A DNA stretch of 64,000 bases from Candolleomyces eurysporus (lineage: Eukaryota > Basidiomycota > Agaricomycetes > Agaricales > Psathyrellaceae): the NCBI GenBank assembly GCA_027579435.1, contig JANBPK010000870.1, positions 1-64,000 on the forward strand, in the 5' to 3' direction. Both the position numbers and the translations under genes were made by a program. Within the stretch, counting starts at the first letter, position 1, and every line of letters starts with the position of its first letter. Of the stretch, positions 11,480-23,027 are shown in pieces. A model generated the notes under the pieces. The model was not told the origin of the DNA and ran no database searches. It saw only the letters and a program-made list of their open reading frames with translations.

Positions 11480-12050
11480 AATCTTTTGCATAATGATTTG
11501 CAGTCGCTGTCAACTATTTGTTGCCCGGGAATCGGAAAATGTGACACCACGACTTGTAATCTCACGGTTACAGTCTTTTGCATAATTATCTGCACGATTC
11601 GACTTTTGAGCGCGCAAGCTAGCCGGGTCACACACCAAATGCGGTGCAGTCTAGTCACCGGATCTCAGCTCAATGTTCAAGCATCATGTCTCTTATGTTC
11701 ATATACGTCATACCAACTCTGCATTGTGCGCCCTCGAAGCACTAGAGCGTGACGTTGCTCATCACTGGTCACATCAACCTGTCAAACTCNAAACGACGAG
11801 AGGAGAGAAAAAAAATCGCGCAGATTGTTATGCAAACGACTGTAACACGATTCAGCCGTTCACTACAGCCCGCTCGACAAACATTTCAACCAGTGCATCC
11901 AAATTTGGCGGCGTAGCCGTTTTTCTGACAGCTGCCACAACCTTACTTGCAAGACAAAGACGCCGGCGTCAACTTGTTGGCAAACGATAGGCGCCTTGAT
12001 TCTCGGCCCCCTGGACTTGAGAGTTCTAGCAACCATTGTCTATAAGATCA
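11480..12050. other. Putative insertion in a divergent DUF6533/F-box promoter
   Basis: The flanks (gtcggaaggtct at about 11455 and the Pro-promoter block from about 12110) match the promoter of the F-box gene at 6945. There they lie within about 180 bp of each other, but here about 600 bp of unrelated DNA separates them. The insert holds three related motifs containing TTGCATAAT or TTATGCAAA followed by a CGACT- or CGATT-like end (near 11487, 11577 and 11829). No transposase frame is visible, so a small non-autonomous element or a solo repeat is possible. Confidence 0.4.
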
Positions 12051-12289
12051 TCATTGGCTAACGGGACCCACTTCTGACGCTCTTGGACTACTCTCATCAT
12101 TTGCCAAAGGCTGGCGCCGAGGTATTCGAGTCGCTACTCCCGAATCCGGAAATTTGGTGGATCGTGGTATTCAGCGAGTTGGCTCAAAAATCGCGCTCGC
12201 CAAGGACTCTCTCACCACTGCAAACATAGCTATTCATGGCTACGGATACTCATCCTCATGCATTTGGTGTTCTCTACTTGCCGATCGAG

Positions 12290-12640
12290 CTACACTTGCA
12301 ACCAAACATGACTGCTTGGCCACTCGGCCTTGACACGCCCGAGACATGATGTCAACAAGTACGTAGAGAAATGACTCTAAATCGTCCAAATAATCAAGGG
12401 GTAGTGCTGGTGGTGGTGCAGCAGTACTTACAATGAACTAGCCTCCGGCCTTATTGTTTCCACACCGCGACGAGTGGCCACATCGAATCAATTAGAACCC
12501 CGCGGAAATCAGAATCAGCTCAGCCCCAGGTTTTCCGAACAGGACATTATGGATAGACACGTCCCTGTGAAGGATCCCCTTCTTGTTGTACATTTCCATA
12601 ATTTCCATACGGCCTATTTAGAAGGTGAGTATGCAGGCAG
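12290..12640 (-). pseudogene. FunK1-type protein kinase relic
   Basis: On the minus strand a kinase catalytic-loop sequence is readable (GILHRDVSIHNVLFGKPGAE), followed in shifted frame by an activation-loop-like piece (DVATRRGVETIRPEAS). After a probable intron comes LPLDYLDDLESFLYVLVDI. These three pieces in this order are characteristic of the Agaricomycete FunK1 kinase family. A TAA at about 12493 and a frame shift between pieces, plus loss of the N- and C-terminal parts, mark it as a dead fragment. It sits inside the F-box relic b, in the opposite orientation. Confidence 0.7.
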
Positions 12641-12682
12641 ATTTACTTGAACACGGGACGTACCTAGGCTCAAAAAAGGAAG

Positions 12683-12707
12683 CCCTCTCACGTCAAGCGT
12701 GAGAGGG
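12683..12707. repeat. Perfect 10-bp inverted repeat
   Basis: Arms at 12683-12692 (ccctctcacg) and 12698-12707 (cgtgagaggg) are perfectly complementary around a 5-base loop. It lies upstream of the FunK1 relic on its own strand, within the composite pseudogene region. No T-run follows, and its role is unknown. Confidence 0.6.
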
Positions 12708-14075
12708 TAGAGGTGTTGTGTCGAGACTAGGACGTACCAGCAATGCCATCAGGCAGAGCGTATAAGGTAAAACGCGTGACCTATTCTCCGTGGGCCTTCA
12801 TCGATGAACGGCTGAGGTTGTTGACTGCGACAGCACCACCGCCCGTTCACCGTGACGCTGGGCATATAGCAAGGTTGTATTTGCCGTTTCGTGCTCGTGA
12901 GTCTGACTATTCGAGACGTAGACTTCAACTTGAAGTTTATGAAATTCGACTTGAGATGGGAGGTCAAAATTCCGGGAAACCTCAAGCATTTGCGCTACAG
13001 TTTCGTTTCTCATACGAGGCCCGAGTCTTGGTGACGGGCTTGCGATGATGCCTATCCGGATAGACATCATCTGCTCATAACAATATGTCTTTCTATGGAA
13101 TTTTAGGTCGAACTCCTACACAGGATGAAGTATCAACAGACCCTGGAAACCTGATCTCGTATGTACCTCCCTTTAGGCTGAATGTAAATCGCATTCGTAC
13201 AAGGTACTGACTGGTCGCGCCCCGTTTTATAGCTTTCTCCCATCCCACAATTCTCTCGTCTAGAATATGTCAACTGAATCAAATTCTCAAGTACCAGCCT
13301 CGCGATTCATCGACTTCGCAAATCACGTCCCTGTGAACCCGAGGCCTAATAGTCGTGAAACGGCGCCCAAAACTCGTACAGACATCTCGCTTCGGGTTCT
13401 CATCTTGGTATAACTTGCTTGGCTTGCTGATACTTTTTGACGTCGAAGAGCCGCTTAATCCACCCCAATTTGACGCGTCCTGGTCCGAGTGAATTCGGAG
13501 TGGAGCAAACCTAACGGGCCGTTCACGGTACCAACTCAATATCGCACCTACTCCAATCTCCAATGACTCAACCCGTCATCTGCCTATTCAAACTCACCCT
13601 TCGGCAAACATCAGGCGTCGCCGCACCTTCAGCGCTTAGAGACTCTCGCTCAAACCGATTCCTGGTTACCCTTTGTTCCGCCAAATATCAGGTGACCTAT
13701 TCGTCTCGTTCTGTGGCGTCCACGAAGGCCAACTCCCCATTTTGGTATCATCTATACTCCTTTCTCTGCCAGCCCTTATCACCCCGAGCTCCGAGTAAAA
13801 CGAGTGGGGATGAAGGAAAGAAAAATATCATGGTATCGTTATGATGAATCTTGATCAGGCGTTCGTCGAGTCCCGATGGCTCACTTTATGCCCAACCTCT
13901 GCGAGAGTCGCGTGCCGCGTCATTCATCGCTCGGAACCAGGAAAGAATGCTCTAAAATCATCCAATTCCCGCGAGAAGGTTGGTTGGGTAGACTGTATCT
14001 GAAGTAAATGATGATCTGCCTGTGCCGTTTCGCATCTTCGTCCGCTTATTCATGTCATATACAATGTCTATGCCG

Positions 14076-15838
14076 TTAGCACTGGTTATCGTCGTCAATT
14101 TCTCCTCTGGTCCCGACGCTGGCGAACATAATTCCTGAAACAGCGGATTGAGTTTCAGGGCTATTGCTCTGCCTCAGATTCAGGAAGAGTCTGTTTGCGA
14201 GGAGCGGATATAGAACACTGGTCATGCTGTTTGACAATTAATCAGCATTTTGCCCTGGCACTTGTCATATCCTGGAGTGAAAGTCAGACACTTACGATGA
14301 ACATCCGTCTTTGGCGACAACCTTGACAGCCCGGAAGTCAGTAACAATGGTTGCAAGACTCTCGAACCCTGCACACTTACTGGAAAGCCTGGCATGTACA
14401 TTATAGATGTGTACAACGCTACCACTGTTTATTTTTGGGTCCCTCCGGGTTAGAAGACATAGCAGTGGGCTCGGAGCATGGGAAACCTACTGAGAGTCGC
14501 GACGTAGTAAAGCAGGCCGTCGTGGTGAATGACTTTGACCAATGATTGGTTGAGCACCCGTTCAGGACTACCTCGTCGAAAGTAATGTCGATAACGTCTG
14601 TAGAAGACGATACTTGCAACAAGGAACATACCTGAGGCTTGACGCTTCAGTTTCCAGAGATGAGATGGGACCCAGCGTACGTACAGAGTTCCCGAACCAA
14701 CACCCAATAGTTTGCAATGATGCGATAAATGGGTGTCTTAACGTGTAGGTCGAACGGGTAGAAGGCTGGAAGTCGAGAGGGCGTCACTGCGTGCCCAGTA
14801 AGTTAGATTGGTCGGCGACAGGTGAGACCGATGCGTTGGCATACAATACGTGAGAGTAAAGTGAGCTCCCATTAACGTTGCCGATATCCCTAACATCACC
14901 TAGACGTGAGATGTGCGTCAGACATAACGCATACACCAATGAGGAACGAACTATACGCACGGTGAAAAGGATCAATATAATGTTTCTGTGGCTTCTCTTG
15001 GCCCCGAGCAACGCGTAAAGACATAAAAGTACTAGTCCTTGAGGCGTTGAGAAACATCAGTACCAACACGAAGTATGGATTCAGTTTAAATTCACCAGTT
15101 GAAAGATAGACTAAGACTGTGGGGTGAACTATGGACCAGGGGGTCAACGTCCCATCACCAGTGTAACGAAGACTTGGGAACNAAAAACTTACCATTAACA
15201 AATACAGTCAATATGAAATATGTCTGTTGGATGATTCGTGAAGAGTCAATGAGATGTTAGTCCCGGTGATGCGATAGACGAAGTATCAAGGAGGAACCTT
15301 GGCTGAGATATCGTTTGGGTTTGCAAACCCATCTTGAAAAGGAAGAGAAAGGTGAGTTGGAAACGAATCTTCTCAGAATAAGCCAACTTTACAGTAGATG
15401 CTAACCGGAAAACCCATGACAGTGACATATCTTGAGAGGAAGAAGAGGAGTTTGCCCAACTTCCATGGCTCGACCCATATGTAGGTCACCTGTAGCACGA
15501 AGGGCGATGGAGGTCAGATCCCTCATGCTTGAGATTTTTCCATTGGATGGCCTACCTCCGCTTCGAACGTGTCGAGATAATCCAGAGTCTGTACCACTCA
15601 CTGGTTAGCGATGGGACGTTGCAATATGTAAACAAAAGAGACAACATAGAAAACCTGGCTTGAGACTAATTGTTTATTAGTGAGGGTTTCGGAGAACATC
15701 TTCGAGCAACGCACGCATGAGGTACTGAGGGATATCAGTCAAAATTCAGAGAACAAGATTCATGGTCGAGCAAAGTTAACTCACATTTTGAACGTACATA
15801 TTGTGAATTTCGTCCAGCTCAGCGGTAAAGTCGGCCAT
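14076..15838 (-). CDS. DUF6533 multi-pass membrane protein, copy 3
   Basis: Start ATG at 15838 (MADFTAELDEIHNMYVQN), followed by a GTGAGT donor; stop TAA at 14076-14078 after GEIDDDNQC. The DUF6533 core is clear in the exon near 15490-15400 (VTYIWVEPWKLGKLLFFLSR). Further hydrophobic segments are LTPWSIVHPTVLVYLSTGE, LCLYALLGAKRSHR, GMFLVASIVFYRRYRHYF and HHDGLLYYVATLS. The last exon has ANRLFLNLRQSNSPETQSA. It is closest in sequence to copies 4 and 5, with which it shares long near-identical exons. One N lies in an exon edge at 15182. It is a membrane protein of unknown role. Confidence 0.75.
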
Positions 15839-16164
15839 TGGGAGAGGTGACGGCACTGCTTGATCAAAGGGCGCGCGATTGAGCCCACAGAATTACCCAC
15901 ATATATAGGAATTCTGGAAGAATCCGTGCTATGTAATGATATGCCATCATCTGGGAAAGAGGGTTCCATACTCAGACAACCGTTGCTAATCTCTGGCATG
16001 AGGTTATCGTTTGAGGAAGGAGGTTTAGCTTTGACCAATCTTGTCCGGTGAAGCCAGCGAAAGGCCTTACCCCTCGTCGGGCGGAGGGTGCTTCAAAGAG
16101 GAGATCGGAAAGGCCATTCACTAAGCTGAGGATTCAACCGAATTAGACAAGCCCCAACCGGGCC

Positions 16165-16290
16165 CAACCTTTTGATTCATTGATCACTTGTTGGGGAAGA
16201 CCTACTCTGATTTGCCAACTCTTTTCGACGCCGAAGAGCGTCCATCACCGGACCGGGTACTAGGACCTGCGCTGCCCGAGCGTAAGACCA
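16165..16290 (+). pseudogene. Isolated F-box gene fragment
   Basis: The piece reading DLPTLFDAEERPSPDRV matches the C-terminal half of the F-box family (NLPTLFDVEEPPAPGQV in the copy at 27035). It lies before, not inside, the next F-box relic, so it is a detached remnant. No start codon or continuing frame supports a gene. Confidence 0.5.
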
Positions 16291-16682
16291 CACCTTTGGC
16301 ATCAGTGATTAAAATCTTTAGCAAGGTGTTGTTCGAGGTGCTCACCGTTCAAGGTGTAGGCCGCTTTCACATTCCCGCGTATGAGGGAAGGATTGAGCAA
16401 GAACAAGAATATCGTTGCTGTTGTTGATCTTCGGATCGTGAGAAGCAAGGTCAATGCCGAGCGGCAGGTACGTAACCGCTGAATCGTAAGATGCGTTTCT
16501 TTCCAGTATCCACCGAGCGCAGTCCTGTTTCGGTCCCGCCCAGGCCGTAGATGCGCGCCAACCGGGAGCATATGCAAATGCGAGGGTATTTACACGAAAC
16601 CTACTTCGGGTTGTGTGCACTGGACACTGCAGTCATAGCCCCTTGGCCCGTCTTGCCCTTCTCGAATCTCGACTGGCGGAAT

Positions 16683-17790
16683 ATGTCAACGGCCCCCAGG
16701 TTTGCTCGCCGAGCTGCAAACTTCAATCGCTTAGCATCTAGCTACTTTTCTTTGCGATCTCTTGAATGTCGGCCCTCAAAGTGAGTCGGTTGTTCTGTAA
16801 TCCTGTTCTCGGATAGGCTCTCACCTTTCAGGACTACGGCGAGGACAATCCCCTCGGCGCCGTGTGCCTACGCGACGCTGTTTTCTGGCCTCATATCTCA
16901 TCTGGAAATCGACGAGAGTGACTCAGCTTCAACGCGTGGCCATGGGGCTTGAGGCCTGATCTCTGGAATAGTCAGCTAACAGCCGGAAAGTCTTGTCATT
17001 GCTGACATCCGAGAACATGCTACAAAGTTCGAAAAATACTGCACGACGGGTGGGGGAGTATTCAATGCGCAGGCGCATTCTGTCCTGGGGAACGACTCCC
17101 TTTGATCAGGCTCATGGCGCCGTCTCGCTCTGAGATTCTCGGATTGAGCCCGTAGCTATGAGCCTGGCCTCAGATAGAGGTGCCGCTGCGGGGATATGCC
17201 GCCACCCCCGCCGAACTTAAACTTCATCTGAGTCAACTAGTCGAAGGAATCTGGGGACGCAAGTCCCCGGATGTTGAGTTGTAGACGACTGATGGTAAAG
17301 GTTTGGGCGCATGTTGACTGCAACTACATCATCGCCCGTTTCCCGTCAAATTTGCCAAAATTCCTATTTCCTCGTTTCGTGACAGCAGGTCTGACTATGA
17401 ATATTCGAGGTGTAGACCTTCAGTTTATTCGACCTTTGGATGGCAGGCCAAGGTTCCGGGAGATCTCCAACATTAATGCGACAGTTCTGTTCCTCATACG
17501 AGGCCTGATGCTCTACGACGGGCTCGCAATGACGACTGGGGTAGCTACTCTTCCGAATGGGTCTTTCAATGGTCGAGCTCTTATGCGATATGGATCATTG
17601 ACGAATTCTGGGAACCTGATCCCGTACCTCCCTTTAGGCTGAATGTAAATCACATAGGATGAACCCCGATGAGGTGAGTGTCAACCCCCAATAGTTCGCA
17701 GCTTCTGGGAGAGTCGCGTGCTGCGTCGTTCATCGTTCAGAACCAGGAAAGAAATATATAAAGCCATTTGACTTCTCGGTCGGGTATACA
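16683..17790 (+). pseudogene. F-box gene relic c
   Basis: From ATG 16683 the DNA aligns by eye with the intact gene at 27035: F-box exon followed by a GTGAGT donor at about 16780, then the QRDALF and LWNSRL regions (about 16860-16990). Next come the YLVPGGRY-like region (17120-17200), the strand-rich middle (17270-17640) and the tail (ASGRVACCVVHRSEPGK at 17703-17755). The F-box exon contains stops in its own frame and the middle parts are shifted against each other, so no full product is possible. It converges on the DUF6533 copy ending at 17880. Confidence 0.65.
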
Positions 17791-17879
17791 CATGATGGAT
17801 TCTCCTCTAGAATCCTGCGCGTTTTCATTCCTTCAACCGTTAATCAAGTCAGATACGTTGCTTCGGCATTTAGCACTGG

Positions 17880-19658
17880 TTACCCTTCTTCCATTTCGTC
17901 GTCGATTTCTCCTCTGGTCCCGACGCTGGCGAAAATAATTCCTGAAACAACGGACTGGGTCTCAGGGCTATTGCTTTGCCTCAAATTCAGGAAGAGTCTG
18001 TTTGCGAGGATTGGATATAGAACATTGGACATGCTGTTCGACAATCGATTAGTCTTTCGGATTGTCGCTCGCCACAGTGATTGTAGGACAATCCCGGGGC
18101 GAAAGTCAGTCACTTACGATGCACATCCGTCTTTGGCGACAACCTTGATTGCTTGGGAGTAAATAACAATGGTCACAAGACTCTCGGACCCTGCACACTT
18201 ACCGGAAAGCCTGGCATGTACATTATAGCTGTGTACAACGCTACCGCTGTTTATTTTTGGGTTCCTCCGGGTTAGAAGACATCGCAACGGACTTGGAGCA
18301 TAGGAAACCTACTGAGAGTCGCGACATAGTAAAGCAGGCCGTCGTGGTGAATGACTTTGACCAATGATTGGTTGAGCACCCGTTCAGGACTACCTCGTCG
18401 AAAGTAATGTCGATAACGTCTATAGAAGACGATACTTGCAACAAGGAACATACCTGAGGCTTGATGCTTCAGTTTCCGGAGACGAGATTGGGATCGGGAT
18501 ACGTACAGAATTCCCGAATCAACACCCAATAGTTTGCGATAATGCGATAAATGGGTGTCTTAACGTGTAGGTCGAACGGGTAGAAGTTTGGAGGTCGAGA
18601 AGGCGTCACTGCGTGTCCAGTATGTTAGATTGGTCCGCGATAATCCATAAAGATGTTTTAGCATACAATATGTGAGAGCGAAATGGTTTCCCATTAAAGT
18701 GGCCGATATCGCCAACATTATCTAGACGTGAGGGTTGTGTCAGACATGATATGCACACCAGCGAGAGAATTGTATGCACGGTGAACAGGATCAACATGAT
18801 GATTTTGTGGCTTCTTTTGGCCCCGAGCAGCGCGTAAAGACACAAGAGTATTATTCCTAGAGTCGCTGAGCATAGCCAATATGATTTATGGAAGTTTAAG
18901 TTCACCAGTTGCAAGATAGCCTGAGACTGTGGGGTAGGCTGTGGACCAAGGGGTCAAAATCCCATCACCAGTGTAACCAAGACTTGGGATAAAACTTACC
19001 ATTGGAGAACACAGTCAATATGAAATATGTCTGTTAGACGATTCGTGAAGAGTCGATAACTTGTTAACCCTGGTGATGCGAAAACTCAAAGAACAAGGAG
19101 GAACCTTGGCTGATGTGATGCCATTTGCATTTGGGGTCTCAACTTGGCAAGAAAGAGAAAGGTGAGTTGACAGCAATCATTCTCAGAATACGCAAACCTT
19201 ACAGTAGATAGAAAACGGGAAACGAGCCAAAGTAACATATCTTGAGAGGAGGAAGAGGAGTTTACCTAATTTCCATGGCTCGGCCCAAATGTAGGTCACC
19301 TGTAGGAGTATGAGTGATGGAGATCAGGCAGCTCATGCCTGAAATCTTTTCTCATTGGATGGCCTACCTCCGCTTCGAACGTATCGAGATAGTCCAGAAT
19401 CTGTCTCACTCAATGGTCAGCGATGGGATGTTAACATGTGTTCACGAAAGAGACAACATAAAAAACCTGGCTTGAGACTGAGTTTTGTTAATGAGGATGT
19501 CGGAGAGCATCGAGAAAACAGGTGGGGAACGCACGCACGAGGCACTGAGAGATATCAATCGAAATTCAGAAAACAAGATCCATGGTCAAGCGAAGTTGAC
19601 TCACATTTAGAACATAAATCTTGTGAATTTCGACCAGGTCGTCGGTAGAGTAACTCAT
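17880..19658 (-). CDS. DUF6533 multi-pass membrane protein, copy 4
   Basis: Start ATG at 19658 (MSYSTDDLVEIHKIYVLN) with a following GTGAGT donor; stop at 17880 after GEIDDEMEEG. The exon with ILDYLDTFEAEV lies near 19400-19365, and the core exon with the Trp-x-x-P-W-K-L-G-K motif follows near 19300-19210. Later segments include LCLYALLGAKRSHKIIMLILF, GMFLVASIVFYRRYRHYF and HHDGLLYYVATLS. The last exon has ANRLFLNLRQSNSPETQSV. Parts of the middle exons are almost identical to copy 3, which implies recent duplication or gene conversion. It is a membrane protein of unknown role. Confidence 0.75.
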
Positions 19659-21800
19659 TGGGAGGGTCGGTGGTACCTTGATCGAAGGGGAGCGCAGCAA
19701 AGAGTCCTAGTGCTTGTTCAGAGAACCATCCAAAGATATAGGATTTTTGGAAGAACATATGCTGTGCACTGATCTTGCATCACCTGGCGGAGAAGTCAGA
19801 ATTGATTATCGCGGTCGACTCGGAAGTGCTTTCGAAAGTGGTGTTTGGGGGGGATGTCGAACACGGCTGCCCTCTTGCAAGAGCCATTGTTTTAGGAAGA
19901 GGGTTTCGATCTTGGCCAATGACGGATACAACCCGACTCCAGTGCCAATTAATTGGGGCGCAAACTAGAGGCAGTGATCAAAAGACTCGGGTTACGGGAG
20001 GTTGGTTCATAATTCCAACGTAAGTGCGATAGAATTGGCCATTGGGGTAAGGAAGGGGGTCAATCATCTCGGCTGATTCAACTTGATGGGTGAGGAGTGG
20101 GTAGGCAGTAGTTGGGTTCAAAGAATTACGCAAAGACATACAGCTTTGGGAGGCGCCCACGCTGTGCATCGATATTCCAATTCGGAATCAGAGGGCCCCG
20201 ATGGCCTTCGAACCGTATTTGGAATGAATGAATGAATGGAAGCGCACTGGACTTCAGTATTAATAGGTTCTGTAGCGAGCTTTGTCGCTCGAGCTACGAA
20301 TGAGGGTTGCAGTGCACTCAAGTAGACCACGCCTGGATCACGAAGGGACTTTGTAGACACCTTGAATGGTATGCATCTCAAGCAGAGTATGCTCGATGGT
20401 TCAGTATTCTATGTCAGTGATATGATTGTGCGGAGATCCCTCTAAGACCGCCAGGAGACGTCCAGAGACATGAGATCAACTGAAGGTAAGATGAAACACG
20501 GAGTGCTAAACAGTTCTTCTCACCATCTCTCTCCCGTCTTACACCCCCTCGACTGCGGTTTCAGCGTGCGCGCGATAGCACTCAACTTGTAGTCCCTGAC
20601 AGAAAACGAGCCTTTGCCACTTCACGCACGTACATCGTGCGGTATTTGGGCCCCAACGACATCTTTCAGCCTGTAATGTGGGCTAATTTCGGGTATGTAT
20701 GGTTAGATTCTTGCGTCCTCGACGCGATTCGGTCAGAGCACAATGTTGGTTGCGCATTCTTTGATAACAATCCAAAACACACGAAGGTCGAGAAAGTCAG
20801 GTCGGAATGTCAGTCATATACCGCAGCTGTGCTCGAATGAAGACTACGACGACCATGGGGTCCGATACAAAGGGCATCAGCAAACGCATTATGATTTTTT
20901 GTGATGCCCGCAGATTTCGGCACTGAAGCGTACTCGGAATTCATGATTTACTGCTGTTCCAGAGCGGAAACAGGTGCCGGAACGAAGGAATGGCTGGACT
21001 TAACTCCACTGTGTCCCAGCCAAGCAGTACGTTGCACCTTGGGGTTGTACCTGTTGCATGGTTGGCTCGAATTCTACAATCCTGCGATAGCGCTGGCGCT
21101 GGGTACTAAGCGGCACTTCCAATGCATCAATTGTGCGCAGATACAGGCGATTGCATGCGTGTGTGTGTGTGATCCTGAGCCTTGAGGGTCGCCGACGAGA
21201 TTCGGGCACCACCGAGGGGAAAACGGGTGATGATTGGCGGTAGTCCAACGTACAACGCTGGAATACGGGAGCACCACCGCCACTTTGGGAAGACTCCGGG
21301 AGATTTTGGCGCCTCTGGGCCTGTCAACGATCGTAGTTCCTGGGGATCGAGGAAATTTTGCAAGGACACAGACCAACGCGCACGGAAAGGGGAAGTACCC
21401 TGTCTCACAGGACCGCAGTGCTCTACCTCGGCCAGATGTGCACTCGTCAACGCCATGCAGGAGAAGTGATGGTTTTCCAGCGTCCAGGGTATGGTATCCT
21501 TGGGGGGTTGGCGATATGACCCCGGAGGACGTTATCCAGCGTGAGGGTAGAGTGTTGGCTATACAGCCTCTGGGTGCGTTTTTCCAGCCTGCGGGTCGGC
21601 TAGAGCTTCTGGCCTTCTGGAGTGTGAATGTTTGGCCACATCGCCATAGTCGACAGTGTTATTTAGCTTGTCGTCGCTGGTGGAGACTAGTCTCGTGAAC
21701 CAGACTCTCGACGAGCAGACAATGTTGAAAAACCGGCCCGCAGCGGATGCCCGTGGGAATGTCCCACCTAATCCCGTAGAGCGCCGGCCTGATCTAGTAT
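19659..21800. repeat. Upstream intergenic duplication, copy 1
   Basis: The 2.1 kb upstream of DUF6533 copy 4 is matched block by block by 24828-26840 upstream of copy 5. Shared landmarks are a stretch near 19780/24950 (gatcttgcatcacctgg), the 20255-20480 repeat, a stretch near 20590/25950 (agtccctgacagaa) and gttgaaaaaccggcccgcag at 21724/26766. Short open frames differ between the two copies, so no conserved gene is supported inside. A short (TG)n run lies at about 21160. Confidence 0.7.
20255..20480. repeat. Short intergenic repeat, second copy
   Basis: This is the second copy of the block first seen at 5640-5890. It lies about 600 bp upstream of the DUF6533 copy 4 start. It includes the TGTAGCGAGCTTTG and GGATCACGAAGGGACTTTG landmarks. 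Confidence 0.55.
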
Positions 21801-21809
21801 GCCGCTTGG

Positions 21810-22930
21810 ATGCGCGGTAACTGGGGACGGCTCTCTTTGACCAGGCTCATGGCATTGTCTCTTGTCTCGCTCTGAGATTCTCGGGCTTTCCGTAGCTTTG
21901 AGTTTTGCCTCAGATGGAGGCGCCGCTGCGGGGATATGCCGCCACTGGCGAACTGGAACTTCACCTAAGTCGGCCGGTCGAAGGAATCTAGGGAAGTCCA
22001 CGGATGTTGAGCTTGTAGGGAACTAATGGTGAAAGTTTGGGCGTGTCTTGACCGCAGCTACGCCATCTACCACTCACCGTGAATTTGGGCATATAACAAG
22101 ATTCGTATTTCCTCATTTCGTGATAGCGGGTCTGACTAGTATGGCTATTCGAGGTGTGGGCTTTCAATTGATGGTATTCGACCTTGGAATGGCAACCCAA
22201 GGTACCTTCCGGGAGATCTCCGGCATTGACGCGACAGTTTCGTTCCTCATACGAGGTCCGAGCCTTTCCAGAGGGCTCGCAATGACAACTGGCGTAGCTG
22301 CTCTTTTGAATGGGTTTGTCAATGGAACTACACGTCGAACCCCTACGCGAATGGTGTACCAACGAACCTAATCTCGTGCGTACCTACTTCCCTTTAGGTC
22401 GAATGTAAGTCGCATCCGCACAAGGTACTGGCTTGTCGGTCCTCTTTTCATAGTCTCCCTGTCCCACGATTCTCTCGTCATCTTCACGAGAGAGGGAGGT
22501 TCGTCTGGGATACTCCAGCTGAATTGCAATTACTCAGAACCCGTGAAGTGACTGTTCAGGTTCAACCTTCAGCAAACATCAGGCGTCATTGCACCTCCAG
22601 CGCTTAGAAATGGTCCTCCTGCCGTTCAATCCGGTTCCTGGTTACCTTTTTTTTCTACCAAATATCAAGAGACTGACTCGCCTCGTCCCATAAGTCGCCA
22701 CCTGCCAGCCCTCACTACCCCAAGCTACAAGTAGAACGATTGGGGATAAAGGAAGGAAACTTGGAAGCTTACGGTATCCTTAGGAAGAACCTCGATTGAG
22801 CGGATGTCGAGTCTCAATGGTTCACCTTTGCCCAGCTTCTGGGAAAGTTGCGTGCTGCGTCGTTCATCGTTCGGAACCAGGAAAGAATTCTATATATATA
22901 TTGACTCCTCGCAGGAATTTCGGTCGGGTA
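21810..22930 (+). pseudogene. F-box gene relic d
   Basis: The region aligns with relic c from its middle onward. Landmarks include a gaggcgccgctgcggggata-like stretch at about 21917, the strand-rich part at 22030-22370, and the tail with gttcggaaccaggaaagaa at 22869. The F-box exon and the first third of the gene are missing: DNA before 21810 is the intergenic repeat. Frames are shifted between blocks. It converges on the DUF6533 copy ending at 23028. Confidence 0.6.
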
Positions 22931-23027
22931 GTACATAATGGGTTCTCCTCTTGACCCTCTACGCAATGAATGATGGCCTGCCTACGCCATTCGCTTCTCA
23001 ACCGCTTATTCAAGTCAGATGAAGTTC

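Larger units (their letters stand above)
12236..13960 (+). pseudogene. F-box gene relic b
   Basis: ATG at 12236 opens MATDTHPHAFGVLYLPIELHL, a good match to the F-box exon, but similarity stops within about 60 bp. After the FunK1 relic, similarity resumes at about 12795 (ERLRLLTATAPPP, matching the ERLRLWIATTPSP segment of the copy at 27035). It continues around 12900-13050, 13240-13560 and 13880-13950 (the SASGRVxC tail), with shifts in frame and missing parts. The gene cannot encode a full protein. It faces the DUF6533 copy ending at 14076. Confidence 0.65.

Noticed and set aside
20637..20840. Small protein MRYLGPNDIF
   Set aside because: The duplicated counterpart near 25990-26160 has stops and shifts in this frame, and no family is recognised.
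21074..21456. Minus-strand gene in the intergenic repeat
   Set aside because: The copy at 26160-26602 does not keep the same frame, so the open frames are not conserved coding sequence.
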